From positions 1 to 64,000 of the forward strand of contig CAJTTM010000009.1 of the NCBI GenBank assembly GCA_910579135.1: DNA of 64,000 nt. The letters run 5' to 3'. Below are positions 31,879 through 41,131 of this stretch, in pieces. The position numbers were made by a program, and so were the translations under genes. The DNA comes from an uncultured Erysipelotrichales bacterium (GTDB lineage Bacteria; Bacillota_I; Bacilli_A; Erysipelotrichales; Coprobacillaceae). Each line of letters starts with the position of its first letter. Position 1 is the stretch's first letter. Under the pieces are notes generated by a model. That model did no database searches and had not been told where the DNA came from. It worked only from the letters and a program-made list of their open reading frames with translations.

Positions 31879-32334
31879 ATGAATGAATATAAAAATGTCA
31901 AAAATATTTATCAAAACAAAATTATTTCACCAGAAAATAGCATAATTGAAATGATAGAATATCTTAAAAATAAAATTGATTATCGTATTATAGATCTTCA
32001 TAAACACAAATATTATTACGAAAAAACAAAAAGTAACATTTATAATTCTTATTGTAATGAAAACAAAAAAATAAATAGTGATCATTTTATTATTGAAGTA
32101 TGGGAAATTATAAATAACGAAAAAAGTTCAATGTACTATTCAAATTTTGATGATACAATTTATGTTGTTTTTGAATATAAAACAGAATTTATCTCATCCA
32201 ATTCAAACGATTTGCTTGCAGAGCTTATAGTCAAAAAAGGAATAAATACAAAAGATATTGAGAAAAAAAACAATACATATATGAATTATTTATTCTTTTT
32301 AAAATATGCTATAGACAATCATTCTATTGATTAA
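31879..32334 (+). CDS. Hypothetical protein (151 aa)
   Basis: A Lys/Asn/Tyr/Ile-rich cytoplasmic-type protein with no signal, TM segment or known motif. GGAAAGGA precedes the ATG. It is the last gene of the decayed region and is intact. It follows the broken secreted-protein gene by 40 nt and could be its partner (immunity or chaperone); this is a guess from position only. Confidence 0.45.
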   Translation: MNEYKNVKNIYQNKIISPENSIIEMIEYLKNKIDYRIIDLHKHKYYYEKTKSNIYNSYCNENKKINSDHFIIEVWEIINNEKSSMYYSNFDDTIYVVFEYKTEFISSNSNDLLAELIVKKGINTKDIEKKNNTYMNYLFFLKYAIDNHSID

Positions 32335-32501
32335 AATAAATTTATACTGTTATTAAAGGTATTTAAAGACAAAATCAATCTAGAAAGTACCGAATAAATA
32401 AATTGTAAAATATTCTTTGAATACTAAATAATTGTTTATATTAATAAAAATGCCCTTTACATATAAATATTTTAAGCATATAATAAATATGCATAAAATA
32501 A

Positions 32502-32612
32502 ATCTTCAGGGCAGAGTGAAATTCTCGACTGGCGGTAAACTCCGCGACCTCTATATAGAGCTGAACTGGTGAAACTCCAGTAGCAACAGTAAAGTCTGGA
32601 TGAAAGAAGAAG
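32502..32612 (+). promoter_or_regulatory. FMN riboswitch (RFN element)
   Basis: The conserved RFN blocks are clear: ATCTTCAGGGCAGAGTGAAA, then CTCGACTGGCGGTA, GAACTGGTGAAACTCCAGTA, GCAACAGTAAAGTCTGGATG and GAAAGAAGA. FMN binding would promote the terminator at 32637-32680 and shut off ribU. Confidence 0.97.
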
Positions 32613-32636
32613 TTTTTTGTTATATCTTTATTATAC

Positions 32637-32680
32637 AAAAAAACGTACCTAGAAGCATTTGTTTTAGGCACGTTTTCTTT
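32637..32680 (+). terminator. FMN riboswitch expression-platform terminator
   Basis: AAAACGTACCTA pairs with TAGGCACGTTTT (one mismatch), followed by CTTTGTTT. It lies 20 nt before the ribU start codon. Confidence 0.8.
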
Positions 32681-32699
32681 GTTTATGGAGGTGTAAAAT

Positions 32700-33338
32700 A
32701 TGAGTACGAAGAAAATTACAACAGTAGGAATGTTATGTGCGATGGCAATGGTTGTTAATCTTATTATTCATTTTCCTATTGTTCCATCAGTATCTTTTCT
32801 AAATTATGATCCAAAAGATATTATTATTGTTATTGGAGGATTTATTTATGGTCCATTTGTATGTTTTATTATGAGTGCCATAACTTCAGTATTAGAAATA
32901 ATGTTTAGAGGTGGAACAATATTAGATATTTTAATGAATATGATTTCTACTTGTACATTTGCTCTTACTGCTGCCTACTTCTATCAAAAAAATCATACTA
33001 AAAAAGGAGCAGTAATAGGATTGACTTTAGGTATTATTGGATGTACTATCAGTATGTTAGTGTGGAATTATATTGTTGATCCCATTTATTTTCAGATGCC
33101 AAGAGAAGCAGTCGTCGCAATGCTTCCAGCAATTGGCTTATTTAATGTTATTAAAAGTGGTTTAAATATGGCTGTCACTTTATTCTTGTATAAACCTATA
33201 GTGACTATTTTAAGAAATACAAATTTTGTAGAAAAAAATTCACAAGAAGTATCTATTTCTAAAGAGATAATGATTATAGCAGCTTTCATTTTTATTACTG
33301 CATTAGTTTTAATATTAGTGTTTCAAGGGATAATATAA
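32700..33338 (+). CDS. ribU: Riboflavin ECF transporter S component RibU
   Basis: A 212-aa membrane protein with about six TM helices (after MSTKKITTVGMLCAMAMVVN). The DPKDIIIVIGGFIYGP segment is typical of RibU. It binds riboflavin and works with the shared EcfA-A'-T module, which is not in this window. Control by the FMN riboswitch just upstream confirms the ligand. Confidence 0.95.
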   Translation: MSTKKITTVGMLCAMAMVVNLIIHFPIVPSVSFLNYDPKDIIIVIGGFIYGPFVCFIMSAITSVLEIMFRGGTILDILMNMISTCTFALTAAYFYQKNHTKKGAVIGLTLGIIGCTISMLVWNYIVDPIYFQMPREAVVAMLPAIGLFNVIKSGLNMAVTLFLYKPIVTILRNTNFVEKNSQEVSISKEIMIIAAFIFITALVLILVFQGII

Positions 33339-33348
33339 GGAGGAAAAT

Positions 33349-33804
33349 ATGAAATTTGAACAAGCAAAAGAAATTATGAAAAAGAAAATGGGTGATTATA
33401 AAATCATGGCACTCGCAAGCTGTGTAGATAATTATCCAATGGTTAGAAATGTAAGTTGTATTTTTTACAATGATAAGATTTACTTTAAAACAGATAAGAA
33501 TTTTAGAAAAACACAACAATTATTTCAAAACAATAGAGTTGCTATGTGTTTTAATGGTGTCCAAGTAGAAGGAACTGCTCTTAATAAAGGATTAGTTATT
33601 GATGAAGAAGGAAGAATATTTGAAAAGAAATATAAAGAATTTTTATGGCAAAGCTATAATGCTTACTCTCATATTGATACTGAAATATTAATCGAAGTTA
33701 CTCCTGATTTTGTAGAAATTTGGGATGAAGATGAAAATAGAAAAGCTTTTCAAATCTTTATTGATTTTAAAACACAAGAAGTAGAATATAAACCATATGA
33801 TTAA
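33349..33804 (+). CDS. PNPOx-like flavin-binding protein
   Basis: A 151-aa pyridoxamine 5'-phosphate oxidase-like split-barrel protein (PMVRNVSCIFYNDKIYFKTD, RKTQQLFQNNRVAMCFNG). Such small proteins bind FMN or related flavins and reduce varied substrates. It follows ribU by 10 nt, so it shares the FMN riboswitch transcript, which fits a flavin link. The exact reaction is unknown. A terminator follows at 33804-33829. Confidence 0.75.
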   Translation: MKFEQAKEIMKKKMGDYKIMALASCVDNYPMVRNVSCIFYNDKIYFKTDKNFRKTQQLFQNNRVAMCFNGVQVEGTALNKGLVIDEEGRIFEKKYKEFLWQSYNAYSHIDTEILIEVTPDFVEIWDEDENRKAFQIFIDFKTQEVEYKPYD

Positions 33805-33829
33805 CCTTATCAAAAGATAAGGTTTTCTC
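33804..33829 (+). terminator. Terminator of the ribU operon
   Basis: AACCTTATC-AAAA-GATAAGGTT followed by TTCTCATTTT. Confidence 0.75.
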
Positions 33830-33868
33830 ATTTTATGTATTTGATATAATGAACTTGGAGGTATATAT

Positions 33869-34489
33869 ATGATTCAACCAAAAATAAGAAATTTACTACA
33901 TACAACTTTTAAAGAAGCATTACAAGAGGATCTATTTGAAAATTTTTATATAGAAGAAAACGATAATGAAGATACAGAATTATCTCATATTACAATTAAT
34001 GAATGTCATTTCAAAGGAATATCTTTTAATGATATGATATTTAAAGATAATGATTTATTAGATGTTATATTTGATAATTGCGATTTATCTAATATATCAT
34101 TTGAAAATAAAAATAATCGCCGTGTTATCTTTAGAAACTGTAGACTTATGGGAATAGATTTTTCAGATTCTATATTACAAAATATACAATTTATTGATTG
34201 TTTAATGACATATGCTAATTTTTCTTTTTCTAAAATAAAAGATTGTTTATTTAAAAATTCTATTTTAATAGATTCATCTTTTGTTGAAACAACAACTACA
34301 AAAACACAATTTATTCAATGTAACTTATCAAAAAGTGAATTTATGTTAAGTCAATTTAATAAAATAGATTTATCAAGCTGTACTTTAGAAGAAATAAAGA
34401 CTGATTTAAGCTCCTTAAAAGGTATGAAAGTGAATATTTATCAAGCAGCTCAAATGGCAAAATTATTAGGCATAGAGATTGCTGAATAA
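33869..34489 (+). CDS. Pentapeptide-repeat protein
   Basis: A 206-aa protein with tandem pentapeptide-type repeats over about residues 45-180 (FKDNDLLDVIFDNCDLSNIS, later MTYANFSFSKIKDCLFKNSI). They should fold as a right-handed quadrilateral beta-helix. Related proteins of the Qnr/McbG type shield gyrase, but many have no known role. No partner gene is nearby. TTGGAGG precedes the ATG. Confidence 0.8.
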   Translation: MIQPKIRNLLHTTFKEALQEDLFENFYIEENDNEDTELSHITINECHFKGISFNDMIFKDNDLLDVIFDNCDLSNISFENKNNRRVIFRNCRLMGIDFSDSILQNIQFIDCLMTYANFSFSKIKDCLFKNSILIDSSFVETTTTKTQFIQCNLSKSEFMLSQFNKIDLSSCTLEEIKTDLSSLKGMKVNIYQAAQMAKLLGIEIAE

Positions 34490-34586
34490 AATATATTGAT
34501 ATTTTCATTAAATATTTTTCTTTTTTTCTAAAATTTATTTTCATTTATAAATAAATAGTATAAAATATAATAAAGGAGAAGAGAAA

Positions 34587-35774
34587 ATGAAAAAATTATT
34601 TATATCATTAATTGCAGGTGCATTCATTGTTGTAAGTCTTTCTGGTTGTTCTTCAAATAATGATAACGCATCTCAAAACAATGAAAATGAACTCAAGGTT
34701 GCTTTAGTAGATGAAAAAGATAATAATGAGAACGCAAATGAAAATAATACTATAACAATCGATGAAGAAGAAACACCAAAAGCGATAGTTACTAAAGATA
34801 AGAGCATTACAAATTTAACTATTCAACAGTTAAATACAATTAGGACTAGCCTTTATAATTCCGTTAATAAATATAGAGAAGAGAATTCTAAAGATTCAGT
34901 TACTAATAATGCTCCATTACAAAAAACTGGTGACATTAGAGCAAAAGAGATTATTCAAAAATGGTCACATACTAGACCAAATGGAAAATCATGGACAACA
35001 GTTTTAACAGCGAATGGAATTAGTACTAAAGAATTAAAAACTGGAGAGAACTTAGCAAAGATAACTGCAACTGCAAAATCAACTTATTCAAGTTCATATA
35101 TTAATCAAATTGCAGAAACTCTACACACTAGTTTAATTAATTCTCCAACTCATAGAAGTGTTATACTAAATGGCAGTTATTGTCTCGTTGGAGTAGGAAT
35201 TACATCAGAAATAAAGAATGGTGAATTAACAATTTATGTAACAGAACACTTTAAAAATAATCCATCATCTAAATCTTCAAAGAAGAATGTATCTAAATTA
35301 AAATATTCAACAGTTTCTAATAAGACATATACAGGAAAAGCAATTAAACCTGGAATCACAGTAAAAGATGGATCTAAAACATTAAAGAATGGAAAAGATT
35401 ATACATTAACATATAGCGCAAACAAGAATCCTGGTAAAGCAACAATAACTATTAAAGGAAAAGGAAACTACACTGGAAGTGTTAAGAAGACATTTAACAT
35501 TGTACCAAAAGCACCAAGTTTAAAAGTTGCTTCTTCAAAGAAGAGTGCAAAAGTGACTACAAAGTCAACAGGAGCAAATGGATATATTATTGAATACTCA
35601 TTAAAGAAAAATATGAGTGGTAAAAAGAGCGTGACTATTACAAAGACAAGTGGAACTATAAAAAAACTTACAAGTAAGAAAACGTATTATATAAGAGTAA
35701 GAGCATATAAAACAATTGGTGGAAAGAAATATTATAGTCCATATAGTAATGTAAAGAGTATAAAGGTGAAATAA
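34587..35774 (+). CDS. CAP-domain lipoprotein with Ig-like and FN3 repeats
   Basis: A 395-aa protein. The signal peptide ends in lipobox LSGC (about 18-21). A low-complexity Asn/Glu linker (about 22-75) is followed by a CAP/SCP domain (about 85-230; WSHTRPNGKSW, TGENLAKI, SPTHRSVIL, VTEHF), an Ig-like repeat (TYTGKAIKPGITVKDGSKTL) at about 235-305, and an FN3-like domain to the end. It should be anchored outside the membrane. The last 516 identical bases are shared with the gene at 41132, though the CAP halves differ. Confidence 0.85.
   Translation: MKKLFISLIAGAFIVVSLSGCSSNNDNASQNNENELKVALVDEKDNNENANENNTITIDEEETPKAIVTKDKSITNLTIQQLNTIRTSLYNSVNKYREENSKDSVTNNAPLQKTGDIRAKEIIQKWSHTRPNGKSWTTVLTANGISTKELKTGENLAKITATAKSTYSSSYINQIAETLHTSLINSPTHRSVILNGSYCLVGVGITSEIKNGELTIYVTEHFKNNPSSKSSKKNVSKLKYSTVSNKTYTGKAIKPGITVKDGSKTLKNGKDYTLTYSANKNPGKATITIKGKGNYTGSVKKTFNIVPKAPSLKVASSKKSAKVTTKSTGANGYIIEYSLKKNMSGKKSVTITKTSGTIKKLTSKKTYYIRVRAYKTIGGKKYYSPYSNVKSIKVK
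35233..35748 (+). repeat. 516-bp perfect direct repeat, copy A
   Basis: Identical base for base to 41784-42299 and in the same orientation, offset 6551 bp. Near-identity continues to the terminator at 35763-35789. It covers the end of the CAP domain, the Ig-like repeat and the FN3 domain. Confidence 0.95.
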
Positions 35775-35789
35775 GAATTTCACCTTTTT
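35763..35789 (+). terminator. Terminator of the first CAP gene
   Basis: AAAGGTGAAAT-AAGA-ATTTCACCTTT followed by TT. The same hairpin occurs at 42314-42340 after the second CAP gene, as part of the duplication. Confidence 0.75.
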
Positions 35790-36616
35790 ATTAACCCTAA
35801 ACGTTTTAATTCGTGATATATACCATCATCTTCAACACTTTCACAAATTGTATCAGCATATTTTTTGATTTTTTCATCACCATTTGCCATAACAACACTA
35901 TAATAACAAGTTTCTAACATTTCTAGATCATTCATACTATCACCAAATCCAATTGAACTTTCAAGTGGTAATTGGAGAAATTGCATGACCTTTTTTATAC
36001 CTTCTCCTTTATTAACACCCTTTTTCATAAGTTCTCCATTAACAACCTGATTTTTTGTTTTTGCATAAATCAAAAAATGAAAATAGGGTAATAATTGCTC
36101 TTTCGCTTTTAAAATAATTTCATCATTATCGGCAATATAACATATTGTTTGTATAACATCTTTATCCGATTGATATTTTTCTAATGAAAAAACATTAAAT
36201 TGTTCACTTTGTTGTTCAATTAATCTTTCTATTTCAGAATTGTTATCTCCAAATGCGAAAGCTAATTTTCTAGACATTTCTATTGATTGAAAAACTTTAA
36301 AATCAGCTTCTAGATTATATAATATTCCATATTCATTAAATACCTTTTGAGCTATACTTACTTCCTCTTTGCTCATACCTTCCTCAAAAATTTTTTGACC
36401 ATTAACTTCAATATAACCTCCCGCACTACAAACAGTCCCATCAAAAATATTTAAAGCTAATAAATCATTAACTCCTACTCTATTTCTCCCTGTACACAAA
36501 AAGATATAGTGTCCATTTTCCCTTGCTTCTTTAAGAGCTTGTAAAACCCTAGAAGATATATCTTGATGATTATGGGTAAGTGTCCCATCTATATCTAAAA
36601 AAATAACTTTTCTCAT
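35780..36616 (-). CDS. Cof-type HAD phosphatase
   Basis: A 278-aa HAD phosphatase. Motif I DIDGTLTHN at 8-16, motif II CTGRNRVG near 41-48, Lys in KKGVNKGEGI, motif IV FGDSMNDLEML. Cap subtype IIB. Substrate unknown. AAGGAGG precedes the ATG; it is followed, convergently, by the CAP gene. Confidence 0.85.
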   Translation of the reverse strand: MRKVIFLDIDGTLTHNHQDISSRVLQALKEARENGHYIFLCTGRNRVGVNDLLALNIFDGTVCSAGGYIEVNGQKIFEEGMSKEEVSIAQKVFNEYGILYNLEADFKVFQSIEMSRKLAFAFGDNNSEIERLIEQQSEQFNVFSLEKYQSDKDVIQTICYIADNDEIILKAKEQLLPYFHFLIYAKTKNQVVNGELMKKGVNKGEGIKKVMQFLQLPLESSIGFGDSMNDLEMLETCYYSVVMANGDEKIKKYADTICESVEDDGIYHELKRLGLIKR

Positions 36617-36632
36617 AATGTCCTCCTTTATC

Positions 36633-37130
36633 TTATCGTTTTAAAATATGATCCCAAAATTCATCAAATTCTTTTTCGGTTAAATTGCTACCATAAGATA
36701 ATATTTCATAACTCTCATTTCTCCATTTATATTGAATAGATGTTTCTTTATAACCATTTTTTATATAAAATGATTTTCTTCTATAACGTTGTTCTCTATT
36801 AAATACATTATCGTTTGTTTTTTCAATATCTACAAAAATTCTATATTCATTTTTTAATTCATGAATCATTTGAAGACAAGAACTTCCATATCCTTGATTT
36901 CTAAAGTCTTCCTTTATCGTGTAATATGCAATACTTATTATATCTTTATCATTATACATATAAACAAAACCAATAAATTCTTTATCATAAAAAGCTATCA
37001 TTTGTGATTGTTGATGATCTAATAATTTCTCAAATGGCACTCTTTCATTTAAAGGAAAAGCAGTATCATATAATCTTTTTACTTCGCCAATATCTCTATG
37101 ATCCTTATTAACAATCTCCATGTTTATCAT
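36633..37130 (-). CDS. GNAT N-acetyltransferase
   Basis: A 165-aa GNAT-fold protein. The acetyl-CoA motif is YTIKEDFRNQGYGSSCLQMI near 72-91, with a typical final strand region YIKNGYKETSIQYKW. Substrate unknown. It lies 9 nt after the HD gene, likely in one transcript with HAD and HD genes. Confidence 0.8.
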   Translation of the reverse strand: MINMEIVNKDHRDIGEVKRLYDTAFPLNERVPFEKLLDHQQSQMIAFYDKEFIGFVYMYNDKDIISIAYYTIKEDFRNQGYGSSCLQMIHELKNEYRIFVDIEKTNDNVFNREQRYRRKSFYIKNGYKETSIQYKWRNESYEILSYGSNLTEKEFDEFWDHILKR

Positions 37131-37139
37131 ATATATACC

Positions 37140-37727
37140 CTATTCCTTTATTTTTCCTTTATCTAAATTAGGTTTAATAAAATGTTGATAAGAATAATCC
37201 CATAAAATTTGAGAACCTTTATTTGTATTCTTATTTCTCTTTAAAATCTGATCAATATGTATTCCTCTCTCTTGCCAAGCTTTCCCATCAGTTACATCAT
37301 TTAACATAACAGGTTGAATATTATCTATTGTATGAGCAAATCTAGCCTCTGGTGTCTTTCCTTCTTCAAACTCTTCCCATAAACTCTTTAATTTCTCTTT
37401 TTGATCTATTGGCAATAAAGAAAACAATCTTTGTGCTGCTTTTTCTTCTCTATCCTTTTGTGTTTTTAATCCTTCTTCATCATAAGCATAAGTATCACCT
37501 GCATCAATCTCAACTACATCATGTATGAGTAACATAGTTACTGTTTTTAAAAGATCTATTTCCTCATTTGCATATTCACTTAATAAAATAGCCATGATTC
37601 CTAGATGCCAAGCATGTTCAGCATCATTCTCTTTATGAATCCCATCACTTAAATAAGTTTGTCGTATAATATTTTTTTCTTTATCTATTTCTTTTATAAA
37701 TGCAAATTGTTTTTCTAATCTATTCAT
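37140..37727 (-). CDS. HD-domain nucleotidase, YfbR-like
   Basis: A 195-aa HD protein. H-x-x-x-D pattern: NDAEHAWHLGIMAILL (His), LLIHDVVEIDAGDTYAYD (HD), and late Asp in HTIDNIQPV. It resembles HD_3/YfbR-type 5'-deoxynucleotidases that clear nucleotide monophosphates. GAGAGGTGAG precedes the ATG; first gene of the leftward HD-GNAT-HAD set, divergent from murI. Confidence 0.75.
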   Translation of the reverse strand: MNRLEKQFAFIKEIDKEKNIIRQTYLSDGIHKENDAEHAWHLGIMAILLSEYANEEIDLLKTVTMLLIHDVVEIDAGDTYAYDEEGLKTQKDREEKAAQRLFSLLPIDQKEKLKSLWEEFEEGKTPEARFAHTIDNIQPVMLNDVTDGKAWQERGIHIDQILKRNKNTNKGSQILWDYSYQHFIKPNLDKGKIKE

Positions 37728-37831
37728 TTTCTCACCTCTCTATAATCATACTATTATTGAATTCATCATTCAAATGCTTATTTTATCTTTTATATTTCTA
37801 TGTTATAATGAATAAAAATGTAGGTGAAAGT

Positions 37832-38602
37832 ATGAAAATAGGTATATTTGATTCTGGTATAGGAGGATTATCTGTATTACATCTTGCTAGAAGATATCTT
37901 CCTAACGATTATTTTATTTATTATGCTGATGAAAAACATGTTCCATATGGTGAAAAAACAAAAGAAGAAATTATGCAATATGTTGATGAAATTATTCAAT
38001 TTATGATCAATAAAGGTGTAGATGTTATTGTTATTGCATGTAATACTGCAACTAGTGTAGCTGTAAAAAAAATGCGTACAAAATACAATATCCCTATCAT
38101 TGGAATGGAACCAGCAGTAAAAAAAGCAATTGATACATATGGTTATGCAAAAGTTTTAGTAGTTGCAACTCCTGTTACTGTTAAAGGTGAAAAGCTTCAT
38201 TATTTAATTGAAAGATTTGATAAAGATCATCTTGTTGATAATATTGCTTTACCTAAATTAGTAAGGTTTGCAGAAAAACAGGAATTTGATTCTCAAGAAG
38301 TTTACAATTATTTGGTTCAACAATTATCTTCATACCATTTTGAAAATTATTCTTCAATTGTTTTAGGTTGTACTCATTTTAATTATTTTAAAGATAGTTT
38401 TAGAAAGATTCTTCCTCATCATATCCATTTTGTAGATGGCAATGAAGGAACTGTTAATCATTTAATGCAATATATTAAATCTCATGAAATTCAAGGTGAT
38501 GTTGAATATTATTATTCAGGTGAAAAAGTTACTGATGAAAAACAACTTGAACGTATTGAAACATATTTAACACGATTAGATCAAATGTTAAGAATAAAAT
38601 AA
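37832..38602 (+). CDS. murI: Glutamate racemase
   Basis: A 256-aa MurI. Catalytic residues: D7-S8 in GIFDSGIGG, C70 in IACNTATS, and the second Cys in LGCTHFNYF near 178. It makes D-glutamate for peptidoglycan. The start with AGGTG at a 5-nt gap is preferred; an in-frame ATG 24 nt upstream lacks one. A terminator (GATGAT...ATCATC with T run) follows at 38604-38630. Confidence 0.95.
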   Translation: MKIGIFDSGIGGLSVLHLARRYLPNDYFIYYADEKHVPYGEKTKEEIMQYVDEIIQFMINKGVDVIVIACNTATSVAVKKMRTKYNIPIIGMEPAVKKAIDTYGYAKVLVVATPVTVKGEKLHYLIERFDKDHLVDNIALPKLVRFAEKQEFDSQEVYNYLVQQLSSYHFENYSSIVLGCTHFNYFKDSFRKILPHHIHFVDGNEGTVNHLMQYIKSHEIQGDVEYYYSGEKVTDEKQLERIETYLTRLDQMLRIK

Positions 38603-38620
38603 GAGATGATAACTTAAATA

Positions 38621-39160
38621 TCATCTTTTTAAATACTTAGAAATCATCTCTAATTCAGATATTTTAATACAATTAGGCATTTCTTTATTGATAACCTTTT
38701 GCTTACAAACCTCTAAATTCATCCACTCCACTTGAGAAAGTTCTTCTTTTTGTAACGTTAACTCTTCACCTTTATACCACATTAAATAAACTTTGGAAAC
38801 TTGTACATTATGAAAAGGTTGTCCATGAAAAATATTATGAGTATCACTATATGTTATTCCTATTTCATGTAGCTCATCTATTTTAGCACTTATCCCTAAT
38901 TCCTCTTTTAATTCCCTAAGAGCGGATTCTTTGTATTCACTACCTGCTATTAAATGACCAGCACTTGATATATCATAACAACCTGGATATGAGTCTTTAT
39001 TTTCACTTCTTTTTTGTAATAACACTTCTATTCCATTATATTCCCTAATAATCCAAACATGGCTAGTTCTATGTCTAATACCTTCTCTATGTGCTTTTTG
39101 TCTTTCTACAATTTCTCCTGTAGGATTCCCAAATTCATCAACAACATCTAAATATTCCAT
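38621..39160 (-). CDS. NUDIX hydrolase, IDI-like
   Basis: A 179-aa NUDIX protein. The nudix box GHLIAGSEYKESALRELKEE lies near 66-85 and continues LGI. The start MEYLDVVDEFGNPTGEIVER and WMNLE match the isopentenyl-diphosphate-isomerase-like NUDIX group, which removes phosphate or pyrophosphate from various substrates. The role is not clear. Stand-alone gene. Confidence 0.8.
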   Translation of the reverse strand: MEYLDVVDEFGNPTGEIVERQKAHREGIRHRTSHVWIIREYNGIEVLLQKRSENKDSYPGCYDISSAGHLIAGSEYKESALRELKEELGISAKIDELHEIGITYSDTHNIFHGQPFHNVQVSKVYLMWYKGEELTLQKEELSQVEWMNLEVCKQKVINKEMPNCIKISELEMISKYLKR

Positions 39161-39180
39161 AACTCTCTTCCTTTCCTTTA

Positions 39181-39210
39181 AAAAAAGGTGTTACATCATA
39201 TAACACCTTT
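39181..39210. terminator. Terminator after the GH4 gene
   Basis: AAAGGTGTTA...TAACACCTTT with T/A runs on both sides; works leftward after the 6-phospho-glucosidase gene. Confidence 0.75.
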
Positions 39211-39219
39211 CAATACATT

Positions 39220-40623
39220 TTATAACCCTTTTTCAGTTAATTCTCTTACTACATCATCTTTAATAGTAACACCTTCTGCTTCAAGTTCAGCAATCTTATC
39301 AGCAAATTGTGGTAAATATTTCTTATGAGCTAATAATAATTCATCCATAACCCTCTTCATTTTTTCACCAGCAACAGTTTGAGGATTTAAAGTAAATGCT
39401 TGTAATAACAATCCATAGTCTCCTGTTACAGCAGCTTCTTCAACACATAATTCCATATTCTTCATACATTGTAACCATCCTCTTTGAGCAGGATGTAATT
39501 CACCAAATGCGATTGCTCTTGCTCCAGTTGAACCAATATATGCAGATACTTCTACTGCTACATCAGCAGGTAAATCAGGAACAGCACCATTATTTTTAGT
39601 AGTTACAACAATATGTGATAATTTATTTCCATAAATTGAAGCAATTGTTTCACAAGCAGCATCACTATAATGAGCTCCTCCACGTTTTGCTAATTGTTCT
39701 GGTTTATGATCTAAATCTGGATCTTTATATAATTCAAATAATTCTTCTTCAGTTTGTTTAACTTGTTGACCACGTGTCCCCACTTTAGGATCATTATATT
39801 CTTCTAAACCATGAGCTAACATTTCTTCTTCTCTATAGTAATATCTATGATATCCACATGGAATCATATTCATTTGTAATAATTGTTCTTTAAAGAATTT
39901 AACATCAAAAATATTAGCAGGTGTTCCATCATCAACATTAGGATCATAAGTTGCCTCAATAATATCACGAGTCACTTCTCTACCATTTTCATCATAAACT
40001 TTATGCCAATGGAAATGATTTAATCCAGCAAATTTATATGTCAATTGATCTAAAGTTTTACCAATCATTTGAGGTTCTTTCATCATAGCCCCTACTGGAA
40101 CATTACATAACCCAATAACTTTATCCCATTTACCATATCTCATAACAGCCTCAGTAACCATACCACTTGGATTAGTAAAGTTAACTAACCATGCATCTGG
40201 ACATAATTCTTTCATATCTTCAACAATTGAAAGAATAACTGGAATTGTTCTTAATGCTTTAAACATTCCTCCTGCACCGTTAGTTTCTTGTCCTAACATT
40301 CCATAACTAAATGGAACTCTTTCATCTTTGATACGAGCATTTAATAAACCAACTCTAAATTGTGTAGTAACAAAGTCTGCATCTTTTAATGCTTCTCTTC
40401 TATCTAATGTTAAATGAACTTTAACATCATATGGAGATGCATCCCACATACGTTGAGCCATTTTTCCAACGATTTCTAATTTTTCTTTACCATCTTCAAT
40501 ATCAACTAACCAAATTTCTCTAATTGGAAGTTCATCATATCTTTTAATAAAGCCTTCCATTAATTCTGGAGTATAACTACTACCTCCACCAATTGTAACT
40601 ATTTTTACAGGTTTCTTTTCCAT
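39220..40623 (-). CDS. 6-phospho-beta-glucosidase, GH4 family
   Basis: A 467-aa GH4 enzyme. The NAD-binding loop is IVTIGGGSSYTPEL near 9-22; FTNPSGM and GLCNVPVG carry the catalytic metal Cys, and GLNHFHWHK holds the metal His. The FTNPSG/LNHFHW pattern is that of LicH/CelF-type beta-glucosidases acting on phosphorylated cellobiose or chitobiose. It needs NAD and a divalent metal. No PTS gene is adjacent, so the sugar enters by a system encoded elsewhere. GGAGG precedes the ATG. Confidence 0.9.
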   Translation of the reverse strand: MEKKPVKIVTIGGGSSYTPELMEGFIKRYDELPIREIWLVDIEDGKEKLEIVGKMAQRMWDASPYDVKVHLTLDRREALKDADFVTTQFRVGLLNARIKDERVPFSYGMLGQETNGAGGMFKALRTIPVILSIVEDMKELCPDAWLVNFTNPSGMVTEAVMRYGKWDKVIGLCNVPVGAMMKEPQMIGKTLDQLTYKFAGLNHFHWHKVYDENGREVTRDIIEATYDPNVDDGTPANIFDVKFFKEQLLQMNMIPCGYHRYYYREEEMLAHGLEEYNDPKVGTRGQQVKQTEEELFELYKDPDLDHKPEQLAKRGGAHYSDAACETIASIYGNKLSHIVVTTKNNGAVPDLPADVAVEVSAYIGSTGARAIAFGELHPAQRGWLQCMKNMELCVEEAAVTGDYGLLLQAFTLNPQTVAGEKMKRVMDELLLAHKKYLPQFADKIAELEAEGVTIKDDVVRELTEKGL

Positions 40624-40983
40624 TATATTGTTTCCTCCTTGTATACTTCTAAAAATATTTTATATCAAACAATATAAATGGCAACTTTTTTTCATATTCT
40701 GAAAATATCTTGTGGTTTTTACAAAAGACATAATAATATAACTGTATAATATCCTATTAATATAAAAAAATATACTAATAAATTATAAAATATACATTAA
40801 TACCCATTCACAAAATAAAAAAATGATATATAATAGTTTATGTAGAATAAACTTATAAATAGGTTTTTATTTGATAAGATACAACAATTTATAGCTATTA
40901 ATATACACCATAAAAATAATTATATTTTTTTGATATAGGCTATTGATTTTTTCTAAAAAAATGTTATCATATAGGTGTAAATT
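40624..40983. other. Non-coding AT-rich gap
   Basis: About 360 bp between the divergent GH4 gene and the c-di-GMP riboswitch hold no ORF with a ribosome binding site and no hairpin that stands out. Promoters for both sides must lie here. Confidence 0.5.
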
Positions 40984-41056
40984 AAATTAGCAAAACTATC
41001 GAAAGGTAGTGACGCAAAGCTATAGGGTCTTTAAAATGACAGCCAGTTGCAATTAT
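40984..41056 (+). promoter_or_regulatory. Cyclic di-GMP-I (GEMM) riboswitch
   Basis: Class I signature: ACTATCGAAAGGTAGT (P2 with GAAA tetraloop), then GACGCAAAGCTATAGGGTCT, then GACAGCCAGTTGC pairing back to GCAAAACT. Downstream at about 41092-41125, GGCTCTT can pair with AAAGGAGC, followed by TTTTT, placing the ribosome binding site of the CAP gene in a hairpin. This fits riboswitch control of a surface protein by c-di-GMP. The sign of control cannot be read. Confidence 0.88.
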
Positions 41057-41131
41057 TTATAAAAGAATTTTATATTTATATTTAATCGTAATGGCTCTTA
41101 TAGTATTCTAAAATGAAAGGAGCTTTTTATT

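Larger units (their letters stand above)
29151..32340. mobile_element. Decayed element inserted at tRNA-His
   Basis: From the tRNA 3' end rightward: an integrase relic, two secreted/hypothetical genes each broken by one stop codon, a scrambled fragment, a two-TM 66-aa protein and a 151-aa unknown. All are AT-rich and unlike the surrounding core genes. I cannot find a second copy of the tRNA 3' end, so the right border is approximate; the FMN riboswitch at 32502 is clearly host DNA. Confidence 0.5.

Noticed and set aside
29074..32500. Search for a second tRNA-His 3' end as the right att site
   Set aside because: No copy of the GGTTCGATTCC...CGTACGCC segment was found to the right, so the border of the decayed element cannot be set this way.
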